DNA from: Nephromyces sp. MM_2019
Taxonomy: Eukaryota; Apicomplexa; Aconoidasida; Nephromycida
Direction of reading: 5' to 3'
DNA length: 64,000 nucleotides
Assembly: GCA_015657535.1 (NCBI GenBank)
Contig: JADHZB010001111.1
Location: 64,142 to 128,141 of the forward strand
This document shows positions 12,818-25,651 of the stretch, in pieces (the first letter of the stretch is position 1; each line of letters opens with the position of its first letter). The notes beneath the pieces are model-generated. The model was not told the origin of the DNA. It was given only the letters and a program-made list of their open reading frames with translations, and made no database searches. The position numbers and the translations under genes are program-made.

Positions 12818-14390
12818 ATGAAAACTCCTACAAGTCTTTATAACTTCGGCTGCTTCATGCTAGGTGCAGCGCTGTACATAAACGTTTGCTTAAACGTATC
12901 CCTTGCCGAAGGGGGGGCAGCAGAAACCTTACTTTCACACGTGCTCAACACTCGCGAAGGATTTCCCTCATTTAGAGGAGCGGCATTCCAGAACACTGAA
13001 GCTACCGACATATCCCCGCCTAGCCGGTTCTTCGATGGTGGAGTTCCTAACCCATTGTTTTTGACTACATTAACATATCAGGACTGCGACTTGTCAAACG
13101 TGGAACCAGACTGTTTCATCAGAGAGTACGCAGGTGCTTGCAATACCGCAAAGTCATATCAGGGGCAGTAGACATAATCAGTCTAGACTACTACAAGTTG
13201 GTAGGGGAGCATATACATGATGCTTTTGATTTATACGCCAGGAACCAGCTTCGTTACTGCACATCAATGGTGAAATGATAAATCATTCGGCAAGGTAGAC
13301 GCTTGATGTAAAAGTGGTGACTTACACAGTACTGCGAGCACTTCGATGAAATGCTTTCTGAAGTAAGTGCTTTCTAAAGTAAGTGCTTTCTGCTATAGCA
13401 TCATCCATTAAAATGGGTGAACATAAACCAGGGAAAGAAAACCAGTTTACATGTACTAGGAAGAAGCATACACCTTCAAAATTATCCAACTGAATAAGTT
13501 CAGTCCAGTGGGACTAGCTAGCATAAAAATACCAAGACAGAGCGTTTTAGTTAGCACGTCGGTAGGCAGAAAAAAAACCCTATGAATGGATTATTTTGGG
13601 AAGTTCTGACTATAGCGCACTTTGGTCAAAATTTAGGAAGCTTTGCCGCGTTGCAACACGGGCTTTCCATGTTATGTATGTATCATGTTGCCTGTTGCGT
13701 AGGAATTTGGTTTCCTGCTCTGTAGCCATACTCCGTGCCACGTAGGCCCATCTTCTGCTTTCTGTATTTATTCATATGAGTTTGTAGTTATGAAGCAGAG
13801 TTGGTCGCTCCTACGGTTTAGAAAAGCGAGATGAGTGCAAACCTGCTTTTTAAGAGGATAGATAGACATCCAACTTCTGCTACTGCGTAAAAAGTCTTAC
13901 GTTAAATTAATTGATGCAGTCACTCAAGCGAAGATTTTCGGATAAGCCTAATAGATGCGACTCGAATTGAAGCGTTAAATATCATCTAATTGATTTCGTG
14001 AGATCGCATTGTTTTCGGCGGCCTCGCGAGCAGCAATAACCTTTAAAATATTTTTCATTTCTTTTCGGAAAACTAGTGTGCTCTCTGATTTAACTAACCA
14101 CGAAATTATCCAGCTACACTAATAAAGCATGATATTGTTTTTGGTGTCGCTATCTGCCTCTAGGTAGCATAGGCGACACATGGGGCACAAGGGGATTCGA
14201 CGTGCAGAAGGCAAGAGAAGCCATTGACCTGTATCTTACTCCAAAGGGGCTTACGCGATATGTGGCCCAATCAATGTGCACGGCGGCACCAATTCTTTTG
14301 CCGCTGCTCAGTCTGCGAGGAGCCATATCAACACCTGAGCAGATCGAAGCAACTATCAATGCGTGCAAGGCGGCATGTCCATTACTTTAA
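12818..14390 (+). CDS. Putative small secreted protein, two exons
   Basis: Exon 1 is 12818-13133 and exon 2 is 14164-14390, giving 180 residues. The ATG at 12818 sits in AAAAATG and opens a frame beginning with an N-terminal hydrophobic stretch (FGCFMLGAALYINVCLNVSLA) that looks like a cleaved signal peptide. The rest of exon 1 has paired cysteines (YQDCDLSNVEPDCFI). If unspliced, the frame stops at 13169-13171 after 117 residues. A donor GCAG|GTGCTT at 13134 and an acceptor with a pyrimidine-rich run (TATCTGCCTCTAG) at 14163 join in phase 1, adding about 75 residues with three more cysteines (SMCTAAP, NACKAACPLL) before TAA. I recognise no family. It is the only gene I support on the plus strand. 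The 1.03 kb between the exons holds nothing else I can identify apart from a short tandem repeat at 13352-13393. Confidence 0.45.
13352..13393. repeat. 16-bp tandem repeat, about 2.6 copies
   Basis: The units tgctttctgaagtaag and tgctttctaaagtaag are followed by a partial third copy, tgctttctgc. They lie inside the intron of the plus-strand secreted-protein candidate. Confidence 0.85.
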
Positions 14391-17384
14391 CAAGGCAGAG
14401 GAAACAAGCGGCAATGGATAGCGATTAAACATAGCTGCGCAAAATTTTGGCACGGGAATGAGCGGCGCATATCAAGTGGTACCATAAATTTATAAGATAG
14501 GGCGCATTCAAGCACGCGGGTACGACGGCGTTAGCTTTTAAATAAAGACAACCATAAAAATGCCCAAGACAGGAGAATATTACCATCCCCGAAGGTAACA
14601 ATGCGTAGAATGGCTTTCTGCTCGAAACAGCTTGACCGCAGTAAAAAGCAGTATCAGAAAACAAGTCTCATTACTCAGTGATAGTGCTACATTATCTTAG
14701 AAGTACCAAGAAGTAACATTTAGCACACCTAGTGGCAGTGGTAGGCATTCAAGCCTTTGCACCACTTTCTCCTAAATTTATTAACACATCTGTACTATCG
14801 ATTGCTAAATCTGGTAGAAATTGAAAATATTAACTTTGCTAAATGCGGCATACTGAAATAGATCTCACAAATATTCTGCCTTGTAGATGCTAGAAATGGC
14901 ATCTCAATGGCTCATGAAGGGGTCTAAGTTTTTCTTATAAACCTCTAGATGTTGTAGAATAAATTAAAGCTAGAGGAGTGGGCGAAAAAAGTTATAGCTA
15001 ACCTTTAATGATGCTAACCAGCTAGATAATGCGCAGTAAGAAACTTTCATCGTTATAAAAAATAGTGGCCATAAAAAGATGTTAGCAAAGATTTTGAATT
15101 GCTTGTAGATTAAAAAGGGGGCTCATAATTGCGAGGGGAACAGCTTATGATGGAATTTTTAATGTATTCAAGTGACATACACGTGGAAGGAATGCCCAAA
15201 TAATTATGCGGTTGCTGTGGAACTCACTGCTGTCACAATCGAAAAAAGGCCCTGTTTGTCGCCACAAAAAAATGCGGTTGCACAACTTAAGCAACAATAA
15301 TACGCAAATGCAACTTAATGAGCAATTGAAAACAAGCTGCGTATAAGTGACAAAGACAAAAAAAGGCAGCGTTACGCACTAAAATAACAGAGTGCCACAA
15401 TGTAAGAATAGTTGCTCGAAGTTTAGAGTAGTTGGCACTATTTTCAAAAGAATCTAATAGAAAGACGATAAGGTATTATCATCTCAGCAGATTAGAGCAT
15501 TCTTTAAAAATAACCAACAATAATCATGCAAGGGAGAATAAAGTATCCTGCGCAGCTAGAGGATGTAGCCTTTTCTGTAAAATCACATGCAAGGCTTTAC
15601 CGCCTTTAGCTGAAGCTTCCAACTGGCGGGAAAACGTGAAAAATCTCGAAAAAAATTTGTATGGAGCTAGATAAAAATTCACTTCGTAAAATAAAACATT
15701 CCGCAGCTCCTTTTGACAGCATTCAAATGGCCTTAGAATCGGATAACGTATCACTTTATCTCACTTTGTACTTTGAGAATCAGAAACAACAGTACGCACA
15801 AGGTAGTGCGAGAAAGAACCTAAATCAATATATTTTCTGCAGCACAACATGGTGTATAGATCACAGCAGAGCACCTAAAATACTCTAGGTTCCAGAAAAT
15901 TAGTCTACTGACTGATGCTCCGAAGATCTTTCATATTTAGTAAATTAAAGCGATTGAATAGCATTCATTCAGCCAGGCACTTTGAGATGCGGGACTTATG
16001 CAGCTCTTAAGAAGTGGAGAACGACATCGCCATGTTCATCAGGTTTCCTATAAAATAAGCAGAGCCTTCAAGGAAAAGTATCAATTTTCCTTGTTTTATA
16101 TTCTGCAAGATGGTTTCCCTCAATTTTTTGAGCGACTAAGCAGCAGCCATTCATTCTTGCAATTCATCTGACTGACCAGCAAATTGCTTTTCACTACAAT
16201 GAAAAACAAGAAGTAAAAATATAAGCAAGCCTCGAAACTAAAATTGCAGCACCCAAAAATAATACAAAATTAATCTCTTTCAACCGAGTGACTGCATCTG
16301 AACTTCTAAAGAGCCGTATTATATTATTAAAAATTGGCATGACAGACTAAAAACTCAACAAGGCGGACATCAGCTGACCTAGCGGGTAAGAGGGAACTTG
16401 TCCCGCGTAAGAATCTAAGCGACACATAAAGCTTCGTTAAATGCGATGATGCAGCTTTGATTAATATCAGGCCAAACATAAAGGGAAGATATACGCTGCA
16501 TACCAGCAAAAGTAAAAAAGGCAGATAGTAGTAATACAGCATCAAGAAAAAAATCTCTAGAGACAAATTCTGCAGATGGAAAACGAAGGGCTTTTAGATA
16601 ATTGCAGTTTAAATGATTTATTACTGTAAGCGGACGCAATATGTGTGAAGCAAGGGGAACAAACATCAACGGTTTTTCCTTATTTTCTCAACAAAAAATT
16701 CTGGTAGGTTTATTTTATTGCTCGTATACGACTGCCTAAAAGCCTCTACGTCATAGCGAGCGAAAAAAATTGCTTACAAAAAGACCGGGAGCCATCCTAT
16801 CCAGGTGTTAACTCACAATGCTATCTTTTGTGTCGCACTTTTTCATTTTATAAATATAATCAACGCCCCATCAGTCCTAAGAGCTAATTTATAAGCAATT
16901 TGAAGAATAAATCCTCAAATAACAAAAATAAATTTAAGCGGAGTAAAAGACTATTTTGTGACTGCAGTAGTAACATTAGGTACAATAAATAATATCAGTA
17001 CTGGAAGTTGCACTACAATTGCTATCAATACGTTCATGCATGTACTGCGCTTCATCAGCCAGAAAAAAAATACCATTGTTCAAAGAAAGTAAATATATGA
17101 TTTTCAGTAATAAAATTCTCAAGTAATACACCCATCCTATGACTACAATCACGAGTAATAAGGACGTCAATCGACAAAAAGAGCTTGAATCTACTAATTG
17201 TAACGAGCCAAAAACATTACGATGCTTATAACTGATAAGCTCTAGAAATCAATTTTAAATAATCAAAAACTGCCGTAAATACATGCAATTAGTCAATATA
17301 GCTGAAAAAGCAATGTGTGCTAATGACATGGAAAATAAAACAAAAAAACAGATATTAGCAATTAATTAGTATCAGTGCAACATC
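14391..17384. other. 3.0 kb without a supported gene
   Basis: Short open stretches on both strands (for example 15524-15754 and 14425-14664 on minus) show no motif, no signal peptide and no phase-consistent splicing partner. I see no RNA gene here. The right part (from about 16.2 kb) is visibly AT-richer and may hold the 3' untranslated region of the phosphatase gene. Confidence 0.5.
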
Positions 17385-20300
17385 TTATTTCCTTCGAACA
17401 AAGAGAGATACCAGCTTCTCGCGCACACAAAAGACAGCAGCCAATAAGCACTGAGGTATCCATATTCCAAGCAGTAGCAACGGAAGCAGAATAATAATAA
17501 TTAAAAGATATGGCTTCTTCAAAGATACATCTGGTATGTTGTCCAAAAAGGCATATTTCTCTTCAAAGTTATCTTGAGGATGAAAATTCTGCGTAATGCG
17601 CATTTTGACGTTACCCGTAGCCGAGAATATTGAAGATGTCATTTTCATCCCTGAAGAAACACATGAAGCTACTTATGAAGAGGTGAAAAGGAAGAAATTA
17701 AAAAATAATAAGACAAACGATGAAGCAAGAGATGAAAAAAAAGAATTTTACAGGGATTGGACAAACGCTAAGGTAACAGCTGAAAAGCAAGCAATTTAAA
17801 CAAGATATCTTAATCCAGCATTCACAGCAGCGAAAAAATATAAAAAGAAGTTTACATAATAAAGAATTACCGCTCACAAAAAGCAATCTCACACACTTTA
17901 ACAGCTAAATAGCATACAACGAAGACATGATATACAAATAAAAAAAGATTAAATAATAGCTAATTTACGGCTTCTCTGAAAGTACACAGCTCACCATTAT
18001 CTTCAGTGCTTTCAATCTCCAGTAGACAGAAATTATGCCCCAAGTACACCTGGTCAGGAGCCAAACGATAAGATCCATAGAGAGGGAGGAGCAACTTCCC
18101 AAGGATTGTAGAGGTCAAAAAATTATCACCTACGGAGTGAGTCAATCCACTAGAAGTTACTTCCAAGACATGTTCCTAAAAAAATTATTGTAATTTCAAA
18201 ATATATAGTAGCAAAGAGGGATTCTTAGAATAAGGCGTAAAGCCATAAATTCAATAAAAATAAACCAAAAATTAAAGCGACAAACGCATCACACACGTGA
18301 ACTAACACATAATAACAAGGAAAAACGTCAAAAGAGCAGTAAAACACGAAAGGAACTAACAGTAAAGGCGCAGGAAAGGCAGAGAAAACGAGAAAATATA
18401 CAAAGTGTGACGCTGAAGTATCTAAAGGAGTAATTTAGCATATATGTTTGGGCAAAGTCGGATTTATTGAATTTTTATTCGTGAATTGAAGCAACAGAAA
18501 CATATCAACATAACAGGTAAGGTATTAAGACCCCCAAAACATTTCACCTTCGAGCCAAGAAACTCGGCAAAGTGTACATCACCAGATATGAACAATACTC
18601 CCTGAGGCTTATAGCGCTGTATTAAGCTAAATAATCTTTTTCTGGCTACAGGATAGTGACCCCAAGTCTCTGTAACTCCCAAAGCACTGAACACCTACAA
18701 GATTGTAAAGGATTCAATATTCAACTAGTCTCCAGTTTTAGCTGAAGGAAAGTAATTTCAGACAGAAATAAAGGCTTTCCTCGCTGTTATTAAACGCATA
18801 TGCTCGTTAGCAGTTGGCTCCACCAAAATTACAAAGTGAAGGATATACAAGAAGGCAGTATAAATAGACCTGAAATTAGGACTTTATATAGAATCAAAGA
18901 GGGAGGCAATCTTGAAGAAGCAAATACATCACGGCTGCGAAAATTTCAGAGCAAAACTTTCTGCTGAAGAAATATTATTCGGAAATACCGTTTTATCTAT
19001 ATGATTTCGTGGTACATCCATTCTTAAAATAGAATATAGAATCAAAGAACCGGTTCTAGTTTGAATCTGGCATGCGCATTTTAGAATACTATACCTAGCA
19101 ATCTCGCAAAGGTAAAAAAAGTCATTTTTTTCGATTCTTTTTGCTAGGTTAAAGCATCCATGCAGGAAGTTGGAGAGAAACAGTCACACTGATGTAGGAA
19201 AGAACTTACAAAAACATAAAAATTCGGAAAATTCTAAAAATTTTAAGATTAAAGTGCCAAATTGTAAAAAAATCATCACAAAGCTATCATCATTTAAGTA
19301 GCTATTTAAACAAGAAGCGAAAGTGATTATACCTGCATAGAAGAGACAATCAGGTGGGCCGATGCAGTGGAGTTTCTCAGCTGCTTTTCTAACCAGCTCC
19401 ACTGAGCTTCTCCCAAAAGATCCCCATTATAGTTCTCCAAGACTCTGTCAGTGAAATGTAAGGCCAGAATCTAGTCATCGCAAATAGAGCTAATTGTTTA
19501 TAGCAGCAAAAATCTTTGTTTTTCAGTTATTTATATTTGTAAACTCATTCCTTATGATTTAAAAAGAATTCCTTCATTCTGCGAAATCTTCCAGCTTAAA
19601 AAAAAGTATAGGAAACTCTGTATACCACAGATTGTTAAGTATGCATCGCTAAGAACGTTTCCAAGTCATATTTCTCTATGAGCCTAATATGTGGTGTGTA
19701 CTAAAATGCAGAATAATTTTATCATAAAAAATTGATAGATGCGTGCTTTCTGAAAAATCCTCGGAATTTAGCGGTTTTTCTGTCAGATAAGCCTTATAGT
19801 TTCTCATCCCTCATCAAAAGGTATTAAATAGCATCAGATGCCGCATAGCTTAAAAGAAGAAGAGCTCAAAATTATAGATATCTAGACAAACATGCTATAT
19901 TGAGAGATGCTAAGCTCTTATCATTACCAAAAAACTACACCAAGAAGATAAGAAGTCGCAGTAGCCCGAATATCAGTACTCCAATCAGAAGTAAAACAAA
20001 AGATGTACAAGCCCAACAAGCACGACTGGTCACCTTGCCGCAGTGAACATATTGTCAGATGAAACACGGAATAGTTCCAATTAAGCAGCAAAGCAATCTA
20101 AAGGTAATTATAGCAACTCATTTTCGAAGTAACAAAAATAAACCGGAAAAAAATAGTCAAAACATCCAAGAAATAGTTATAAATCTTCAATTCACGATGT
20201 TTTCTCTTATGCTCTGCAATTTTACCAGAAGAATCACCGCCTGCTTGATTTTCACATTTGATGAAATCATATTTTGTAAAGCGGAAAAAGCAGTGTGTGT

Positions 20301-23300
20301 GTATGTGTTGTATACACACAATCATACACAACCGCACACACACCTGTAGCACGATATTAAACACATTGGGATGAGCTTTCTCGATTTCACCTAGGAGTAT
20401 CGTGTTTGTGTGTGCATGCATACATGTTTGTGTGTGTGCGTGTATGATACTCGCATAATGCTATCTCAGAGTATCTTTCCTTTTTTTAGCTGTTTTCAAG
20501 ATATCATGCTCTTCATTTTTGCAGATTCTAAATAGTGCAATAAGGTAACAGCGAGAAGCAAGATTGTTCATCTGCGCATGAAGATTAAAGTGTGCCATAA
20601 ACCAGCTAAGCGATACAATGAAAAATTCATACGAGAGTGATACTCGGCGCGGAAAATCCAGTAATGAATAGGGAAACATATAGACACAACTGTTTACCAA
20701 TGAAAATAACCTTGGCAAATGAAATCCTTCCCTTAAAACCCTCATGATTTCCAGAAAGACAGTTAAAATTGCAGTTGCCAAGAAGGAATAATGTAGAAAG
20801 TGATAAAGAAAAAAATCTGCACAAAAGCAATGAAAGATAACCAGAGGTAGATGGGTAGAAACAGTAACGAAAGCCATCAAAGTACTACACAAAAACAAAC
20901 TTCTTCTGAGAAGAAGACACAAACTCACCACCTTCTCATAAGAAGTAGCTAAAAACTGATTTTTTGCCGTTTAAAAGCCCAGAGCAATATTATTAGGCAT
21001 ATAACACTTATAAAAGAGTTAGTTCGAAGATGAGTATATCCAAGTATTAGCTGTTTCTACCAGGAATGACAATCGAACATAGTATAAAAAATTCTGGAAA
21101 ATATAATCAAACATAGAGTAAACTAGAGATGACTAGCCGCTCTATTCAAACATATCTTGAATATGAGCAAAAAATTCAATCTATAGAGTAAGCACCTCAA
21201 CCTACATCAAAAAGTGTGTGTAAATACTTAATCATTAAAAGTTTTTGCCTATCATTAAAAAGATCCAACATAAGTTTTCCTAAATTTTAAAGAATTATCA
21301 GGAGGAGTGAGGGAATTCCAATGTACATACAGGGTATTATACAGCTAGCATATCATAATCCCCAGTTTAAATCACTCTGCAAACATGCATATTTCAACTT
21401 ACCCCAAGATAGAGAATAGCCAACGAAAACCACCTAATAAAATGCTAAACACACGAAGTTCGGATAATATTTGAGGACCCAGGTACCAGGGAGTCTCTCT
21501 ATGGTAACGAGTATCCAACAAGATTAACTTGCCGGTCTTTTGATAATCAGAAGTTGCGGTGGTGGAATTCTTTATATGAAACATATGCGAAGAATAGACT
21601 CCTTCCCTATTCCTACGAGAATTATTAGGCAAGATTCCCAAAAAATTGAGGAATAGCTGCTGACTGGATGCTTTGTGTCGGTACCTTTTATCACCCCCAT
21701 TTACGCCTGAAGTGATGAAACATTTTCAAGTTTGCAAGAGATTCATTTAAGATAAGCGAGCCAAAAATGGGGATTACGTCGTCTTCAAATAATAACACAA
21801 GTAAGCAGAAGTTAGCATAATCCTACACCTGCTGAAATGTGATATATCTGGAATTATCTGCATATAGCTGCTATTTCCTTCGCAGCAGATTCGACTTGAC
21901 GGGGAAAGATTACCCTATTTTGATACTTTTAAAACCAATTTCTATGGAAAAGAGTACAGTTAATTAAATTCTTTTATTTGAAAGAAAATTAAACTAAATT
22001 AATAATTTTCACAGGGAAAAAAATGCAGTAAGCTTTTTTCCCCCTTGTCTGATATTGTCAAAGTTAAACATTGCTACCATATCCTGTTTTTAATTGCAAC
22101 AATTGGCAAAAAGAAACATAGCCCGCACCACGTAGGGAAGCACAAAAATATACAAACTTCTAGCATTTCATAAGGAAAATACACAAATTGTCAGCATTTC
22201 ATTACGAAAATACACATTTTTTCATAATCCTTGCTTTTAAATGGTTTCATTGGGCTGCGACTGAAGTTAAAAGTGCATTAAAAAAGGAAAGAGGGAGGTG
22301 GTACTTAATGCCTTGCCTAGGCCATATGCTGCAATTTTGTTCGGAGGAAAAGCCATGGCAAGAGTTTTGGCATTGCAATAAAAATACTTTCGAAAACACA
22401 CTTTCAACCGATTAAAAACAATAGGTTCAAGTATATTACCAGCTTGATTATGCGTAAAAATGCATCACCTTCAATCTATTACCTACGCAAAATTATCAAA
22501 AAAAGATTATTGGTATAATAATAGTGACAAACTAATAGCACATTGTGTACACGGAAATGGTGTGTGTACTCTTATAACAAATTATATTAAAAAGCCTTAA
22601 TATATGTTATATCGCTGTTTAAAAAACAGGTTATGATGTAAAAACTGTAGCTCCTAATGTTATTGCTTCAAAAAGAATATTGTAGGAGGGAAGATCTTAC
22701 ATTTTGGAAATACTAATTATTTATGAACAGGTCACGTTATTTATCAAAAAATTGCGAAAAATCTCTACTAGAAAATCGCGATCAAAATTAAGCGCAAGTC
22801 GAGCATATCAGGAAATAAATTGCATCTTTAGGCCACTTTATGGCTAATTCATCAACATTTACCATAATTTTATCTCATACATTCGTCTTGCAAGCACAGC
22901 TCTTTATCTTACAAAAAAAAATTCAGCAAAGGTCATTGGCCACACGCCAAAATTTGCAGCCTTCAAGATTGGTGTAAACTACAAAACGTAAAGAAGATGA
23001 AAAGCCAATGCTTGAAGCATATTATCAACGAAAAAACATCGATGATGGATAAATAAAAAAAAACTTTAATGGAAGAATGATCATAAGGTATTGAATATAA
23101 AGCAGCAGTGAAAAAACCAGGCACTAGTAACACTAAGCAAAGGCGTAGCATTAAAATGAAAGACGAGATATCCACACACCGAAGTCATGGTCATCCCAAG
23201 TACCCTCCAAAAATTTTAGCTTTCCAATTAAGGATTTGTAGTAGTTCCTGCTTAGTACCAGCTTGTACGCTGCATCTAAGGTGGCAACCTCCTTATCCTC

Positions 23301-24705
23301 TGTACGACGGGCGCAAAAGCAATAATTCAGCCGTTAGGGTGGCACAAATTGTTAAATATAACGGAAATCATCTGTTATCCGCTGTCTAAGGAAATCGTAT
23401 AGTAGTAACAAAGATCAGCGAAAAATATGCAAAAAAGTGAGATTTCTATAAAAAAAACAAATGCTAGTGTAACAAGATAAGCTACCGACATAAATCTAGC
23501 CACTAAAGTCGTCGATTTCAGAATTGCAATCTTCTGACATGCATAGACGGCGATCTCATTCTTTAATTCATTAAAAAAATCCCGGTTCGACACTATTTTA
23601 AAAAGCACAGGAAGAATAATAGACATGAGAGAATTCATTAAGTATAGGAAGCTTCAATTTAGGTAACGTACCCTAAACCCTAACCCCTGCTAAAAAATGA
23701 AGCGAACTCTTTCAGCGCAATGGGAATAATTTCAAACATATATATTATTTGATATTTCTGAAAGACATGCAAAGGGTAGATTCCAGAAAACCCCTCTAGA
23801 AATATCTATCAATATCCTCATACATTTGCATCTTTTTATAGGTAACCTTAATTCTAAAAGCGAGCCATTCCATAAAAAACTTAGTTTACTTTGAAGCCTG
23901 AACCCCTATAGCTGGACTTGGTATACAAATTCTCAAATTTTTATAAATCGCTTTTCTCATCATCAGTTTTAATAAATTCAGCTTTAGTGGCCTACAGGTA
24001 TTTTCTACACTTACCAGGGTAGATGGCATCTCCAATCCAAATAAAACCATCCGGTTTCAAAGAAGCTATGCTTCTCCATATAGTTTCATCATTTTCGTCT
24101 TGCTTCGCACAGCTGGCAAATATGATACTGGAAACATCCCATCCTAACCAGCTGTCTATATTTTCATTCATTAGGGTTCCTGCCAAACGATGGATTGATT
24201 GATCCTCGGTACCGGAAAGCATGCATTCTGCATTATATGACCGGAAAATATTATAATTTCCACGTGAACACATACTCACCGGAGAAACTGATGAATTTGA
24301 AGAAGAGAGGGAATTATGAATCGACAATAAATTTGCTGAGGGTGAAGGTAAACTCAAAGAATCCGGGGGCCATTTTTCCTCGCCGTCAGTATTGTGTAGA
24401 CTCAAGGATGATGTTAGGTTGCTTTGCGTCTGCAAGTTATGAAGACCACCTTCATTTCTTTCCCGTTGTACAGCAATCTGTCCCGCGAGCGTATTTAATA
24501 TAGCAGTGGGAGCATCTTCCATAAGTGTTACGCAGCCTCCTGGCTGTGCATTAGCAATCACCGTAATAGTAGCAAAGATCATTGCATAGTAGAAAAATAG
24601 GGGATTAGCCGTAGCAAGCAACATAAAATTGAATTTAATTTTTGTATTTAACTTTGCCCAGTGAATGATGCGAGACCACATTTTTGAGAAAGAAATAGCT
24701 ATCAT
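17385..24705 (-). CDS. PhoD-like metallophosphatase, membrane-anchored
   Basis: Seven exons give 590 residues with every phase matching: 24015-24705, 23180-23299, 21451-21706, 19333-19444, 18548-18694, 17995-18175 and 17385-17650. The N-terminus has a long hydrophobic segment (residues about 30-53, ending ATITVIANA), a signal peptide or anchor. A Ser/Asn-rich linker follows. The PhoD family core reads: FASCAK near 200; WIGDAIYP at 223-230 (metal-binding Asp); WDDHDFGVN at 265-273; LILLDTRYHRE; GDLLGEAQW; ETWGHYPVARKR near 402-413; SGDVHFAE at 430-437 (metal-binding Asp/His); and LEVTSSGLTHS. The C-terminus has a strong membrane helix (YLLIIIILLPLLLLGIW, about 550-575) and a basic tail ending VRRK. 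This predicts a catalytic domain in the lumen or outside the cell with a short cytosolic tail. PhoD enzymes are phosphodiesterases/alkaline phosphatases. The third donor (GTTTAG at 21450) was chosen by phase over other nearby GTs. Oddity: the usual VND after WDDHDFG is VNG. Confidence 0.93.
20286..20345. repeat. TG/CA dinucleotide-rich tracts in phosphatase intron 3
   Basis: An imperfect TG run changes over to an imperfect CA run, so the stretch is roughly self-complementary. Another TG-rich run lies at 20406-20445. Both are inside the 2.0 kb intron between the third and fourth PhoD exons. Confidence 0.8.
23670..23687. repeat. Telomere-like CCCTAAA patch
   Basis: The bases accctaaaccctaacccc contain two units of the plant/alveolate-type telomere repeat. 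The patch lies in the first intron of the phosphatase gene, far from any chromosome end visible here. Confidence 0.7.
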
Positions 24706-25651
24706 AATGAAAAAGAAGACGACCTTGGAAACGGGGTCATATTATTTAAACATCACGGTTTTGCGTTTCCATAGCCCATCGACATTATATTGGAGTAATG
24801 CTGATACTATACGCTAATGCTTCATGAACAAATACTAGTAAAATCCATTTCGTCTTCAAAGTTAAGCAAGACTATAGTTTCATATGGATCTTTTCAGAAG
24901 TCTCATAAGTCAGCTATGACTACATTGACGGAACAGGTGCCAATCGTAAAAGCAGCAGTATCAACTTTAAATCGAGATTACACGTTGTGATAATAATTAT
25001 AGGGCAACTTCAAAGGTAATGCAGCAACACCACCATTGTAAAACTGCACAGGGGTATGCATAATAGCGCGTGAACCAGCTACTAGGAGTTAATAAAAAGC
25101 GTCGTGCAGTGGATCTGAGCCAAGATATGGGATTTTGTATTTTGAAAACTAGACCATGAAGTTAATTGTCAAAAAAGCAAAGCTAGCACCGTATAATAAC
25201 TAGGTTATTACCTAGCGTTTTTCCTTCTCGGTCTCCAGAGTGCTAAAATTAGTGAAATTAATCAACTAGTGCTATGTAATACACACCAAAAGTATCACGC
25301 AAGGGCTACCTTACTGGTGTTATAGGAGTCTAATAGATTATGGCACAGGAGGTACTCTTAAGAACCGAGAAGATCAAATGAAGTGAAGCAAGCTAGGAAA
25401 TAGAATAACGGATACTGAAGTCTAAAAATCTAAATTGATAGATGACTTTTCCACGTGGATATGTAGTCGCTGCTGCACGGGAAACATGGTCTCAGAATTT
25501 TCAGGTCGATATAATGCTAAGCTGGCGACAATGCAGATGTTTTGCTGAAGTAAAATGGCAGTCAAAGCATTGCCAGTTGCAAAAGCAAGCTGACTTGCTA
25601 GCCGTTAGCAACCACTCCGAGGACATTTCCAACATTGCCTTGCAACAGTGT

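Noticed and set aside
20461..20931. Minus-strand 156-codon hydrophobic open frame
   Set aside because: It lies inside phosphatase intron 3. Its Phe/Leu/Ser-rich composition is what T-rich intron DNA gives, and no conserved segment was seen.
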